Shown one piece after another: positions 1-8,281 of a DNA stretch of 64,000 nt. Position 1 is the first letter of the stretch. Each line of letters begins with the position of its first letter. Source of the stretch: an uncultured Fulvivirga sp. (GTDB lineage: Bacteria > Bacteroidota > Bacteroidia > Cytophagales > Cyclobacteriaceae); contig CANMSE010000001.1 in NCBI GenBank assembly GCA_947500555.1, positions 372,001-436,000 on the forward strand. The letters are read 5' to 3'. The position numbers and the translations under genes were made by a program. The notes beneath the pieces were generated by a model, which made no database searches, was not told the DNA's origin, and worked only from the letters and a program-made list of their open reading frames with translations.

Positions 1-1017
1 GAGAGCCGTAATATTATTCGGTCTTTTTTCCAAAAGTGCATCATAAAGGGTGAGGATTAGTTTCCAATTAGTTTCCTCAAATGATGGCGCCATAGCATGA
101 CACGCGGCAATTCTAGCCTCTAGAAAATAAGCAGACTCCTCTCCAAACCTGGTAGATTTATACAGATGGTAACCTCCTTGCTCTATGAGTTCTTTATTCC
201 ATTTAGACCGGTCTTGTTGATCAAGCGTTTGTAAATTTCCGTCAGCATCGGTACGTGTATTAAAACGTGATGCATGGAAACACATAAGAGCCAAAATAGC
301 ATTTACATTTGGGTGATTTAGAAGTGGGTGATCAGCTAGTATTTTAGTCAAACGCATAGCCTCATAGCACAAATCTTGCTTAACCAATTCATCCGATGAA
401 CTGGAACTATATCCTTCATTGAACATTAAGTAAATGATTTTCAACACTATATCAAGTCTTTGACTGAGTTGGCGTCCAATAGGAATTTCAAGTTTAACTT
501 GACTCTTTTTCAATTTTGTTTTTGCTCTGGTATAGGCCTTAGCGATAGCATCCTCTGATTTCATAAGAGCCCGGGCTATTTCTCTGTTCCCAAAACCACT
601 TAGTATCTTAAGTACCAAAATAATTTGACTTTCGCCCATTATTGAAGGGTGACAACAAGCGAACATCATATTCAGATAGTCATCATGAAGTTGTGTATCC
701 AAGGTCACCTCATTGACTTCGGAGCTTCTGGCTGAAAAATTAGAAATAGTCTCTTTTTTTGCGGTCAGCACCTGGCTCCTGCGTACAGTATCTAACACTT
801 TATTTTGTGCAACTTTTAAAAGCCATGCCGATGGATTATCAGGTACGCCTTTAAACGGCCAGACCTTCATAGCTTTAAGTAAGGCCTCCTGAACACAATC
901 CTCAACAAGTTCAAGGTTTTCTTTTCCAAACTTACCTACGAGATAGGTAATTACTTTAGACGATTCATATCTAAAAAAATGATCAACTATTTCGGTAGTG
1001 CGAGTTGGATTACTCAT
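1..1017 (-). CDS. ECF42-type RNA polymerase sigma factor (partial)
   Basis: The frame opens with ATG at 1017 and is still open at base 1, so the C-terminus lies outside the window (339 codons visible). The N-terminal sigma-2 region carries DCVQEALLKAM and PSAWLLKVAQNKVLDTVRR. The sigma-4 helix-turn-helix follows at about residues 135-170 (GFGNREIARAL, then AIAKAYTRAK). After that comes the long C-terminal extension (DUF6596/TPR-like, RLDIVLKIIYLMFNEGY) that marks group ECF42. These sigma factors typically sit beside DGPF/YCII-domain proteins, and one lies directly upstream here (1086-1427). The extension is thought to replace an anti-sigma factor in controlling activity. A strong terminator ends just 14 bases before the start codon, so how this gene is transcribed is unclear. 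Family call is firm; target genes are unknown. Confidence 0.93.
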   Translation of the reverse strand, partial: MSNPTRTTEIVDHFFRYESSKVITYLVGKFGKENLELVEDCVQEALLKAMKVWPFKGVPDNPSAWLLKVAQNKVLDTVRRSQVLTAKKETISNFSARSSEVNEVTLDTQLHDDYLNMMFACCHPSIMGESQIILVLKILSGFGNREIARALMKSEDAIAKAYTRAKTKLKKSQVKLEIPIGRQLSQRLDIVLKIIYLMFNEGYSSSSSDELVKQDLCYEAMRLTKILADHPLLNHPNVNAILALMCFHASRFNTRTDADGNLQTLDQQDRSKWNKELIEQGGYHLYKSTRFGEESAYFLEARIAACHAMAPSFEETNWKLILTLYDALLEKRPNNITAL

Positions 1018-1031
1018 GAAACCAAATTAAT

Positions 1032-1064
1032 AAAAAAAGAGGGTGCTTGAAATTAAGCACCCTC
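1032..1064 (-). terminator. Intrinsic terminator between DGPF gene and sigma factor
   Basis: Read on the minus strand, a perfect 10-bp stem (GAGGGTGCTT pairing with AAGCACCCTC, arms 1055-1064 and 1039-1048) with a 6-base loop is followed at once by seven U residues (1038-1032). It lies 22 bases past the stop of the DGPF gene and 14 bases before the sigma-factor ATG. It should end or attenuate the upstream transcript. Confidence 0.85.
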
Positions 1065-1085
1065 AACAATCAATATCGTAAGCAA

Positions 1086-1427
1086 TTACATTTCTAAAAT
1101 TTCGCGTACTTCGGTAGTACCACCATGCTCAAATATTGGGCATCCTTTTGAGATTTCAACTGCACCTTCAATAGTCTCAGCTTTCACAATTAAAAACCCT
1201 CCAACAACTTCCTTACCTTCGGCAAATGGGCCGTCTGTCACAATTTCGCCCGCCTTTTCAACAACCTTTCCGTCAGTCTGTAAAGGTTGACCTGCTTTTA
1301 ATACCCCGTCTTGTGCCAGTTGATGCATCCATTGACCCCATTTAGCCATATGTTGTTGTGCTTCTTCAGGCGATTGCTCTGCTCTTCTGGCATCGCCTCC
1401 TCTAAATAAATACATGAATTCTTTCAT
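1086..1427 (-). CDS. DGPF/YCII-related domain protein
   Basis: This 113-residue protein belongs to the YCII-related superfamily (DGPF family, about 110-120 residues). The family motif is present as DGPFAEGKEVVGGF near residues 66-79, followed by the typical A.S/GCP segment (ISKGCPIFEHGG). The fold is a ferredoxin-like dimer. The biochemical role is not established, but these genes are the standard genomic partners of ECF42 sigma factors, and the sigma gene follows immediately downstream. The START-like gene (1441-1824) ends 13 bases upstream on the same strand, so the two are probably co-transcribed. A strong terminator follows the stop codon. Family assignment is secure; function is not. Confidence 0.92.
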   Translation of the reverse strand: MKEFMYLFRGGDARRAEQSPEEAQQHMAKWGQWMHQLAQDGVLKAGQPLQTDGKVVEKAGEIVTDGPFAEGKEVVGGFLIVKAETIEGAVEISKGCPIFEHGGTTEVREILEM

Positions 1428-1440
1428 AATTTTATATGGT

Positions 1441-1824
1441 TTAATTTGATTTAATTGATTCTACATAGTTTTTCAATGGTTTGAGGTAATAATCATCCCA
1501 GCCATTATCTATTGATTCGATGGAACTCTCAGGAATATTATCATGAATTAGATCCAGAATGGTAAAAGTCCCTTCTTCTTTTATCAAGAAAGTGACATCA
1601 GAATAATTACTCCAGGATTCTTCCTTCCATTTCTGAACAATCTTTTTCGGACTTACAACTACATTTATTCCATGAATAGCTCCTTCCCATAAAGAAAATT
1701 GCTGATTCGATATAGCAGTCATAACTGCTTTGTTGCCGGTCCATTGCTCAACACTTTTTTGATTTGTCAATGCTGTAAATACCGAAGTGGCATCTGCATT
1801 TATTTTATATGACTTAGTGACCAT
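1441..1824 (-). CDS. START-like/SRPBCC (AHSA1-type) domain protein
   Basis: A 127-residue single-domain protein. The opening segment (INADATSVFTALTNQKSVEQWTG) and later WEGAIHGINVVV and KIVQKWKEESW match the helix-grip fold of the activator-of-Hsp90-ATPase-like SRPBCC family. A GWDDYYLKPLKNYVES helix closes the domain, as is usual in this group. Such proteins bind hydrophobic ligands or serve unknown roles; they often sit beside DGPF proteins and ECF sigma factors, as here. It lies 48 bases downstream of the EamA gene and 13 bases upstream of the DGPF gene, probably in one transcript. No ligand can be named. Confidence 0.85.
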   Translation of the reverse strand: MVTKSYKINADATSVFTALTNQKSVEQWTGNKAVMTAISNQQFSLWEGAIHGINVVVSPKKIVQKWKEESWSNYSDVTFLIKEEGTFTILDLIHDNIPESSIESIDNGWDDYYLKPLKNYVESIKSN

Positions 1825-1872
1825 TTTTTCCTTTATGACGAATAGGTCTCATCAAAAAGGACAAGCTAAAAT

Positions 1873-2757
1873 TTATTTTTTCTTTCTATTGGCAAGGTAT
1901 ACTCCAAGGATGATAGCTACCATTCCTATGTAGTGTCCAGAATACAAAAACTCTCCATCCAATAGTCCCCAAATAACCGCCACAATGGGGATAATGTATG
2001 TTACAGAACTGGTAAAAACGGGGCTTGTAATCTTAACCAACTTATTGAAGAGGATTAGGGCAATAGCTGTACCAACTACTCCCAATAAAATTACAGCTCC
2101 GGCAGCTTCAAGGCCTCCATCTACTTCATAGAGTTTATACAAAAAATCAGTTTTTATAAATAGATAGGCAGCAGCCATAGGACCAACAAGGGCTAAAGAC
2201 AAGCTTGTTATTGTTTTTGCATTAAGATCAGGAATCCTAAATTTTATTAAATTCAAATTAGCTCCATAAAATATGGTAGCTAAAACCACATAAAATGCGT
2301 AATAATTAAGTGAAGAAATATCACCTCCAGATCCAGCCATAATTAATATTATGGTACCTACGAACCCGATTATAAGCCCAAAGATTGTTTGATTAGTAAA
2401 CTTTTGAGAAAAGAAAATTGCTCCAATCAACATTGTGAAAAGTGGGGTAAGTGCATTTAAAATGCCAGCAACTGAACTCGGAATTTCCGTTTGTGCCGTT
2501 GCAAATAGAAACGAGGGCAGCAAGCTCCCAAAAAAACCAACCGCCAGTAAGAACTTCCAGTGCTTTTTCTCAGTACTTCTTATACCTTTTACAGCAAGCG
2601 GAAGCAGAAAAACTGAAGCGGCAACGATTCTTAAGGCCCCAACTTCTCCAGCACTAAAAACGTCCAGCCCCCGCTTGATTAAAATGAAAGAACTACCCCA
2701 TATAAGAGATAAAATAGCCAAGAGCACAATGGCTATTGCATTAACATTTTTTGTCAT
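1873..2757 (-). CDS. EamA/DMT-family inner-membrane transporter
   Basis: The 294-residue protein is the usual length for a ten-helix drug/metabolite transporter with two EamA repeats. Hydrophobic segments alternate through the whole chain. The first repeat opens with LSLIWGSSFILIKRGL and the second begins near residue 150. The PSSVAGILNALTPLFTMLIGA segment matches the conserved end of the first repeat. The C-terminus ends in the positively charged tail NRKKK. It lies 22 bases downstream of dusB on the same strand. Members export amino acids, nucleotides or other metabolites, and the substrate cannot be told from sequence. Confidence 0.9.
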   Translation of the reverse strand: MTKNVNAIAIVLLAILSLIWGSSFILIKRGLDVFSAGEVGALRIVAASVFLLPLAVKGIRSTEKKHWKFLLAVGFFGSLLPSFLFATAQTEIPSSVAGILNALTPLFTMLIGAIFFSQKFTNQTIFGLIIGFVGTIILIMAGSGGDISSLNYYAFYVVLATIFYGANLNLIKFRIPDLNAKTITSLSLALVGPMAAAYLFIKTDFLYKLYEVDGGLEAAGAVILLGVVGTAIALILFNKLVKITSPVFTSSVTYIIPIVAVIWGLLDGEFLYSGHYIGMVAIILGVYLANRKKK

Positions 2758-2779
2758 AAAAATTCAGAATAGATCAACG

Positions 2780-3775
2780 CTAAGCGATAGCGTAAACATC
2801 TTGAAATTTTTCTTGAATCTCAGCCAACAAGTCCACTATTTCTGCATGAGTCTCCAGGTTGACTAATTGAGTTCGGTAAGGTTTGAAATTATAAAACCCA
2901 CGGAAGTAGTTGGTGTAATGTCTTCTCATTTCGAAGATGCCCTGGCGCTCACCTTTCCATTCCACAGAAAAGTCTAGGTGTTTTCGGGTAATATCTATTC
3001 TGTCTTCTAATGACGGACTTGGTAATTTCTCACCTGTAGCCAGATAATGTTTTATTTCATTGAATATCCATGGATAACCGATGGCAGCCCTTCCTATCAT
3101 TATACCATCAACTTCATATTTCTCTTTGTATTCCAACGCCTTTTCAGGAGAATCAATATCACCATTACCAAATATAGGAATGTGTATATCCGGGTGATTT
3201 TTTACTTCAGCTATCTTAGTCCAATCAGCCACTCCTTTATACATCTGCTGGCGTGTCCGTCCGTGAATGGATAGTGCTTGAATGCCAACATCCTGCAGTC
3301 GCTTGGCTACTTCCACTATTTTAATTGTACTATCATCCCAACCAAGTCTGGTTTTCACGGTAACAGGAAGGTCCACCTGCTTGACTATCTCTTCAGTCAT
3401 CTTCTGCATTTTTGGAATATCCAGAAGTATCCCTGCCCCTGCACCTTTACAAGCCACTTTCTTTACCGGACAACCATAGTTAATATCAACGATTTCCGGC
3501 TGCGCTGCTTCCGCAATAGCAGCCGCTTCACGCATAGACTCAATTTTATCTCCAAAAATCTGAATACCTATAGGTCGCTCGTAGTCATAGATATCCAGCT
3601 TTTGCACACTCTTGGCTGCATCACGGATTAACCCTTCAGCAGAAATAAATTCTGTATACATAAGATCAGCACCATTTTCTTTACACACAGCGCGAAAGGG
3701 CGGGTCACTAACATCCTCCATGGGTGCCAGCAACAAGGGAAATTCACCGATCTCATTATTTCCTATCTTAACCAT
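2780..3775 (-). CDS. dusB: tRNA-dihydrouridine synthase (DusB-like)
   Basis: An FMN-dependent enzyme that reduces uridine to dihydrouridine in the D-loop of tRNA. The 331-residue length fits DusB. The TIM-barrel start LLLAPMEDVSDPPFR and the motif DINYGCPVKKVACKGAGAG with its catalytic Cys (about residue 100) are present. SIHGRTRQQMYKG, FGNGDI and GIMIGRAAIGYPW supply the FMN and tRNA-binding loops. It is the first gene of a minus-strand run (dusB-EamA-START-DGPF), and a divergent promoter region separates it from the CPBP gene. A minus-strand -7-like box (CAAAGTTA on the plus strand, 3814-3821) lies upstream. Confidence 0.96.
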   Translation of the reverse strand: MVKIGNNEIGEFPLLLAPMEDVSDPPFRAVCKENGADLMYTEFISAEGLIRDAAKSVQKLDIYDYERPIGIQIFGDKIESMREAAAIAEAAQPEIVDINYGCPVKKVACKGAGAGILLDIPKMQKMTEEIVKQVDLPVTVKTRLGWDDSTIKIVEVAKRLQDVGIQALSIHGRTRQQMYKGVADWTKIAEVKNHPDIHIPIFGNGDIDSPEKALEYKEKYEVDGIMIGRAAIGYPWIFNEIKHYLATGEKLPSPSLEDRIDITRKHLDFSVEWKGERQGIFEMRRHYTNYFRGFYNFKPYRTQLVNLETHAEIVDLLAEIQEKFQDVYAIA

Positions 3776-3787
3776 TAGCTGAATACC

Positions 3788-3821
3788 TATATTTGCAGCT
3801 TTAAACTAAAGTGCAAAGTTA
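3788..3821. promoter_or_regulatory. Divergent promoter region dusB / CPBP protease
   Basis: Two Bacteroidota -7 boxes (TAnnTTTG) occur back to back in the 55-base gap. TATATTTG at 3788-3795 on the plus strand is 35 bases before the CPBP start. TAACTTTG on the minus strand (3821-3814) faces dusB. A convincing -33 TTG is not seen for either, so these are candidates. Confidence 0.4.
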
Positions 3822-3830
3822 GGTCAAAAT

Positions 3831-4763
3831 ATGGAAACTATAGATCAAACAAATACCAATGAGCGAATGCAGGCTATTTTCAATGGTATATTTTTACTCT
3901 CCTTTGCGCTTCTTGGCTTTATAATAGTAGGCCCAGTTCTTGGATTAATGCTGGCGCTGCCATTTTTAAGTGGATCAATGATGGAGGTGACTAACATTAT
4001 GATTGACCCTTATTCATCCGCTGATGGAAAAACATTACTCTATTTTATGCAAGCCGGTGCTACATTTGGAATGTTTATCATGCCTGCACTTTACAGTAGA
4101 TCCAAACACAACACATCCTACCGTTTCTTTTCTCCACGACCTACCGATATAGTTGGTGCGCTCATTGCCATGTTTATTACTATAGCTTTTATGGGAGTCA
4201 ATTCAATATTTGTTGAGTGGAATGCAAATCTTTCATTCCCAGACGCCTTCAAAGGTCTTGAAGAATGGGCACGATCCTTTGAGGAACAAGGTGCTAAAAT
4301 GACAGAGTTTTTAACAGACATAGGTGGTGTCGGAGAACTATTTGGAGCTCTTCTCATCATGGCCATACTTCCTGCAATTGCCGAGGAATTTGTCTTCAGA
4401 GGACTTCTGCAAAAATATTTTCATCAAGGGATTAATAATATTCATGTTGCCATTTGGCTTAGCGCTATTTTATTTAGTACCATCCACTTACAGTTTTTTG
4501 GGTTCGTTCCGAGGATGCTGCTGGGCGCACTATTTGGTTACTTGTATTTTTGGTCAGGCAATTTAATTATTCCCATCGTTGCCCATTTTATTAACAATGG
4601 ATTTACCCTTGTTATGATTTATTTGGTTGATCAAAAGGTAATAGACTACGATATTCAAAATACAGAAGCTCCTACCTTGGCTACCACTCTAATATTTGCT
4701 ATCATTACTTTAGGACTGGTCTATTATTTTCACAGAACTTATTCAAAACCTGCGGATGGCTAA
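3831..4763 (+). CDS. CPBP-family intramembrane protease (Abi/Rce1-like)
   Basis: A 310-residue multi-spanning membrane protein. The C-terminal half carries the CPBP glutamic protease signatures: AEEFVFRGLL with the paired Glu near residue 185 and Arg four residues later, STIHLQFFGFVPRMLLGALFG with the second-motif His, and IPIVAHFINN with the third-motif His. Eukaryotic Rce1 cleaves prenylated CAAX proteins. Bacterial members have varied roles, including peptide maturation and immunity, and most are unassigned. The gene starts an apparent plus-strand operon, because the DUF2007 gene begins inside its 3' end (8-base overlap) and cdsA follows. Role here is unknown. Confidence 0.9.
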   Translation: METIDQTNTNERMQAIFNGIFLLSFALLGFIIVGPVLGLMLALPFLSGSMMEVTNIMIDPYSSADGKTLLYFMQAGATFGMFIMPALYSRSKHNTSYRFFSPRPTDIVGALIAMFITIAFMGVNSIFVEWNANLSFPDAFKGLEEWARSFEEQGAKMTEFLTDIGGVGELFGALLIMAILPAIAEEFVFRGLLQKYFHQGINNIHVAIWLSAILFSTIHLQFFGFVPRMLLGALFGYLYFWSGNLIIPIVAHFINNGFTLVMIYLVDQKVIDYDIQNTEAPTLATTLIFAIITLGLVYYFHRTYSKPADG

Positions 4764-4965
4764 CTGGCAAAAGGTATACTCTACTGAACATTCCTACAGG
4801 GCTGAAATTATAAAAGATGTGCTGGAAGACTCAGAGATTCATGCTGTAATTGTCAATAAAAAAGACTCGTCCTATAATAACTTTGGAGCTCATGAAATTC
4901 ATGTGCTTCCAGATGATGTAATAAGAGCCACGCAGATAATACAGAATGACATCGATTTTAAGTAA
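4756..4965 (+). CDS. DUF2007-type small protein
   Basis: A 69-residue protein matching the DUF2007 (putative prokaryotic signal-transducing protein) pattern. It has an opening WQKVYSTEHSYRAEIIKDVLEDSEIHAVIVNKKDS, a middle EIHVLPDDVIRA and a terminal amphipathic helix. The fold is a small alpha/beta unit resembling a PII or ferredoxin-like module. It overlaps the protease gene by 8 bases and cdsA by 20 bases, which implies translational coupling. In Bacteroidota this gene regularly sits just upstream of cdsA. Function is unknown. Confidence 0.8.
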   Translation: MANWQKVYSTEHSYRAEIIKDVLEDSEIHAVIVNKKDSSYNNFGAHEIHVLPDDVIRATQIIQNDIDFK

Positions 4966-5776
4966 GTATAGTAATCTCACTCAGCGCATAATAGCGGCCA
5001 TACTTGGAGCCCTCTTCATCGGTTTTGGACTTTATTATAGTCAGTGGCTCTATCTTATAATTTTTCTAGTCATTTGCATGATCACCCAGCTCGAGTTTTA
5101 TAAACTTGTTGGATTGGACGGTATGCTTCCACTCAAGACTTTTGGCACTTTTACTGGAGGCTTTTTATTTGTACTTAGCTTTTTTATTGAAAGTGGTATG
5201 TTGGATTCCAGGTTTTACATGGCTGTATTTCCTGTTAGTGCATGTATTTATCTTATTTATCTATATCGTAAAAAATCACTTAAACCTTTTAGAGGTATTG
5301 CTTTTACTTTCCTGGGCATTATCTATGTAGCCATTCCATTTGCACTATTAAACGTTATTGCTTTTTCTAATGTGACCTATGCATATGAACTTATTTTAGG
5401 CTCCATTTTTATTCTATGGGCAAATGATACCGGTGCCTATTTTACCGGGGTGCGCTTTGGAAAACGTAAGTTGTTTGAGCGTGTCTCTCCAAAAAAATCA
5501 TGGGAAGGAAGCCTGGGAGGATTCATTCTGGCAATGGGAATGGCTTATACTATATCCCATTTTACTAACGTGCTGATGCCGTGGCAATGGTTCTGCATCG
5601 GAGTTATCATAACCATTTGCGGTACTTACGGGGATCTCGTAGAGTCGCTTTTCAAAAGAAGTATTGAAATAAAAGACAGCGGTCGTTTAATTCCCGGGCA
5701 TGGAGGTTTTATGGATCGTTTTGATGGGCTGCTCCTTTCTGCCCCTTTTATCTCTGCTTTCCTTAAAATCTTTTAA
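4946..5776 (+). CDS. cdsA: Phosphatidate cytidylyltransferase (CDP-diglyceride synthase)
   Basis: Makes CDP-diacylglycerol from phosphatidic acid and CTP in the inner membrane, the entry to phospholipid head-group synthesis. The 276-residue chain is hydrophobic with about eight membrane segments. It ends with the CDS signature: VSPKKSWEGSLGGF, then GDLVESLFKRSIEIKDSG and LIPGHGGFMDRFDGLL, which hold the metal-binding Asp and catalytic residues. The start overlaps the DUF2007 gene by 20 bases. The phosphatidylserine decarboxylase gene lies about 1.4 kb downstream in the same orientation, so two phosphatidylethanolamine-pathway enzymes cluster here with gdhA between them. Confidence 0.95.
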   Translation: MTSILSKYSNLTQRIIAAILGALFIGFGLYYSQWLYLIIFLVICMITQLEFYKLVGLDGMLPLKTFGTFTGGFLFVLSFFIESGMLDSRFYMAVFPVSACIYLIYLYRKKSLKPFRGIAFTFLGIIYVAIPFALLNVIAFSNVTYAYELILGSIFILWANDTGAYFTGVRFGKRKLFERVSPKKSWEGSLGGFILAMGMAYTISHFTNVLMPWQWFCIGVIITICGTYGDLVESLFKRSIEIKDSGRLIPGHGGFMDRFDGLLLSAPFISAFLKIF

Positions 5777-5807
5777 GTTCAGCAAGTTTATATGTGTGAA
5801 TATTGAC

Positions 5808-5847
5808 TAAATTTGCAATCGTTTTAAATATCAAATAGTAAACGATT
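5808..5847 (+). promoter_or_regulatory. Candidate gdhA promoter with start-proximal inverted repeat
   Basis: A Bacteroidota -7 box, TAAATTTG, lies at 5808-5815, 34 bases before the gdhA ATG. No clear -33 TTG is seen. An 8-bp perfect inverted repeat, AATCGTTT (5817-5824) and AAACGATT (5840-5847), fills the leader and ends one base before the start codon. It could be an operator or a leader hairpin covering the initiation site. Confidence 0.5.
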
Positions 5848-5848
5848 T

Positions 5849-7123
5849 ATGGGTTATATAGAACCTGCTCCTCTCAAAGACGAGAACAATCCATTTGAAG
5901 CAATGATGTCTCGTTTTCACATCGCCTCCCAAATACTTGGACTTGATGATGAAGTTTATAACGTACTAAAATCTCCAGCAAAGCAAGTAATTGTTTCTTT
6001 GCCGATTACTATGGATGATGGTTCGATAAGAGTGTTTGACGGCTATCGGGTTATCCATTCTAATATCCTGGGGCCATCAAAAGGTGGTATCCGTTTTGAT
6101 CCGGGAGTTCATTTGGATGAGGTAAAAGCTTTGGCTGCCTGGATGACTTGGAAGTGCGCAGTAGTTGATATCCCTTATGGTGGTGCTAAAGGAGGAATAA
6201 AGTGTAATCCAAGGGAAATGTCTGCAGGTGAGATAGAGCGATTGACCAGGAGTTATACTCTCTCTATGCTGGAAATATTTGGCCCTGATAGAGATATTCC
6301 AGCTCCTGATATGGGCACTGGCCCCAGAGAGATGGCATGGCTTATGGATGAATATTCCCGAGCACAGGGTATGACCATTAACTCAGTAGTAACAGGTAAA
6401 CCTTTGGTTCTTGGTGGATCTTTAGGCAGAACGGAAGCCACAGGGAGAGGGGTGATGGTCTCTGCATTGGCTGCCATGGAAAAATTGAAAATCAATCCTT
6501 ATAAAGCGACCTGTGCTGTTCAGGGATTTGGAAATGTTGGGTCATTTGCCGCACTATTACTGATGGAAAGAGGTGTAACAATAGTGTCTGTCAGTGACCT
6601 GTCTGGAGCTTATCATAATGAAAATGGTATAGATATTCAGGCAGCCATTGACTACAGAAATGGAAATAATGGCACTCTAGATGGTTTTAGCGGTGCTGAA
6701 AAAATAAGTAATGATGAATTACTTACGCTAGAAGTTGATGTCTTAGTCCCTGCGGCTACTGAAGATGTGATCAATTCTGGTAATGCGGAAAATATAAAAG
6801 CTAAGTTAATAGTAGAAGGAGCCAATGGCCCTACTTCAGCTAAAGCTGATAACATCATCAATGATAAGGGTATTATGGTAGCCCCAGATATTTTGGCTAA
6901 TGCTGGTGGTGTGACGGTCTCTTATTTTGAGTGGGTGCAAAACAGATTAGGCTATAAGTGGACAGGTGAACGAGTCAATCGTAGATCAGATAGGATTATG
7001 AAAGACGCTTTTGACAATGTGTACAAAACATCCCAAGAACATGGGGTGTCCATGAGAATAGCAGCCTACATTGTTGCTATTGACAAAGTTGCTAAAACTT
7101 ATACCTTTAGGGGCGGATTTTAA
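5849..7123 (+). CDS. gdhA: Glutamate dehydrogenase (Glu/Leu/Phe/Val family)
   Basis: Interconverts glutamate and 2-oxoglutarate plus ammonia with NAD(P). The 424-residue length matches the hexameric GDH family. Motifs are GPSKGGIRFDPGV, then PYGGAKGGI with the catalytic Lys (about residue 112-116), PAPDMGT, and the dinucleotide-binding GFGNVGSFAA (about residue 230). GANGPT and ANAGGVTVSYFEW close the domain. It is preceded by a TAnnTTTG box and a start-proximal palindrome, suggesting its own promoter, and it stops 10 bases before psd. Cofactor preference cannot be read with certainty. Confidence 0.95.
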   Translation: MGYIEPAPLKDENNPFEAMMSRFHIASQILGLDDEVYNVLKSPAKQVIVSLPITMDDGSIRVFDGYRVIHSNILGPSKGGIRFDPGVHLDEVKALAAWMTWKCAVVDIPYGGAKGGIKCNPREMSAGEIERLTRSYTLSMLEIFGPDRDIPAPDMGTGPREMAWLMDEYSRAQGMTINSVVTGKPLVLGGSLGRTEATGRGVMVSALAAMEKLKINPYKATCAVQGFGNVGSFAALLLMERGVTIVSVSDLSGAYHNENGIDIQAAIDYRNGNNGTLDGFSGAEKISNDELLTLEVDVLVPAATEDVINSGNAENIKAKLIVEGANGPTSAKADNIINDKGIMVAPDILANAGGVTVSYFEWVQNRLGYKWTGERVNRRSDRIMKDAFDNVYKTSQEHGVSMRIAAYIVAIDKVAKTYTFRGGF

Positions 7124-7133
7124 TCTATTCATC

Positions 7134-7787
7134 GTGACAATACACAAAGAAGGACGGGTTTTACTATTAGTCATGCTTATCATTTTAGCAGGACTCAATT
7201 TTACTTTATATCATTTTTATGGTAGTGGTCTACTGATTAACTTATCTATAGCTGCTAGCATCATTATCTTTCTTTTAGTTCTTCAGTTCTTTAGAAATCC
7301 AATTTTTAAAATCAGTGCTAAGGCCAATGAAGTCATTGCTCCCGCTGATGGTAAAGTAGTGGTCATTGAAGAAACCACTGAGGATGAAGTATTGAAAGAT
7401 AGAAGGATTCAAATCTCAATTTTCATGTCACCGCTCAACGTGCATGTGAATAGAACACCTGTGAAAGGTGTAGTTGATTTTTTTAAATATCATGCAGGTA
7501 AATATTTAGTGGCTTGGCACCCAAAATCGAGTACGGAGAATGAGCGTACTACCATGGTGCTCAAAACAGAGAGCGGTGTGCCTGTATTAGTGAGACAAAT
7601 TGCCGGGGCAGTTGCCCGAAGAATAAAATGGTATGTCAATGAAGGGCAAAATCTTGGTCACGGGCAAGAATTTGGCTTTATTAAATTCGGCTCACGAGTA
7701 GATATTTTTCTTCCCTTAGGTACAAAAATTTTAGTAAAAGAAGGCCAGAAAACTAAAGGTGGTCGAACGGTTATTGCTGAGATTTGA
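7134..7787 (+). CDS. psd: Phosphatidylserine decarboxylase proenzyme
   Basis: Converts phosphatidylserine to phosphatidylethanolamine using a pyruvoyl group made by self-cleavage. I choose the GTG at 7134, giving MTIHKEGR and a 217-residue protein typical of the short PSD family. An earlier in-frame start at 7071 would overlap gdhA by 53 bases and add unrelated residues. Two membrane segments open the protein. PADGKVVVIEE, FMSPLNVHVNR and the maturation motif FGSRVD follow. Ser187 of that motif should become the pyruvoyl, leaving a roughly 31-residue alpha chain. The next gene starts within the stop codon region (4-base overlap). Confidence 0.93.
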   Translation: MTIHKEGRVLLLVMLIILAGLNFTLYHFYGSGLLINLSIAASIIIFLLVLQFFRNPIFKISAKANEVIAPADGKVVVIEETTEDEVLKDRRIQISIFMSPLNVHVNRTPVKGVVDFFKYHAGKYLVAWHPKSSTENERTTMVLKTESGVPVLVRQIAGAVARRIKWYVNEGQNLGHGQEFGFIKFGSRVDIFLPLGTKILVKEGQKTKGGRTVIAEI

Positions 7788-8281
7788 AATGCATAATAAT
7801 TATTCTTTTAGTAAGCATTTTCCCTCTGTTTAAGTGTTATTCTCAATCAGAAAATGTGATTTATTTAGAATTACTAGGTAATGGAGGTCGCTACTCTATT
7901 AATTATGAAAAATCTCTAATAGAAACTTTTAAGTTTAGATTTGGCGTTGCCCATTGGTCACAAAAAATTGGTGCTGTACCAGGTGTTGTTGTAAAAGAAT
8001 CAAAGAGAACGACCACAACTATCCCAGTGTTATTTTCAATGGTTTCACGTGCACCTGTCCATCATTTTGAGGTGGGTATTGGAGGTACTTTTGGCTTCAC
8101 AAACAAAAGAGAAGATAATAGAATCATCAGCGCTTCTTCATTTATAGGTTATAGGTTTCAAAAGAGGAAAACCGGTTTGTTATTACGAGCTGGTTTTACT
8201 CCTTTTTATGGGTTCGAAGGTGATTTTCCTGATAAAGGTCTTTTCCTTTCAGGCGGATTAAGTGTGGGTTATCACTTCTGA
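7784..8281 (+). CDS. Predicted outer-membrane beta-barrel-like protein
   Basis: No named family recognised. The 165-residue protein begins with a hydrophobic signal peptide (IIIILLVSIFPLFKCYSQ, cleavage likely after the Ser-Gln region). The rest is rich in alternating hydrophobic/polar strands and Gly/Tyr/Phe: HHFEVGIGGTFGFTN, SASSFIGYRFQ, LLLRAGFTPFYGF and a terminal LSVGYHF ending in Phe, as in outer-membrane barrels. The only in-frame start overlapping psd is TTG at 7784 (4-base overlap). The 3' end overlaps the convergent GAF gene by 10 bases. Function unknown. Confidence 0.7.
   Translation: MKCIIIILLVSIFPLFKCYSQSENVIYLELLGNGGRYSINYEKSLIETFKFRFGVAHWSQKIGAVPGVVVKESKRTTTTIPVLFSMVSRAPVHHFEVGIGGTFGFTNKREDNRIISASSFIGYRFQKRKTGLLLRAGFTPFYGFEGDFPDKGLFLSGGLSVGYHF

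Noticed and set aside
2435..2866. Open plus-strand frame of 143 codons opposite the EamA gene and dusB end
   Set aside because: It is antisense to two well-supported genes; the residue pattern is unlike a real protein and no start context is seen.
3278..3631. Open plus-strand frame of 117 codons opposite dusB
   Set aside because: It lies wholly within the strong dusB coding region on the other strand; residue composition (many His, Phe, Ser) is shadow-like.
7071..7133. Upstream start for psd inside gdhA
   Set aside because: It would overlap the gdhA coding sequence by 53 bases; GTG 7134 gives the expected IHKEG opening.
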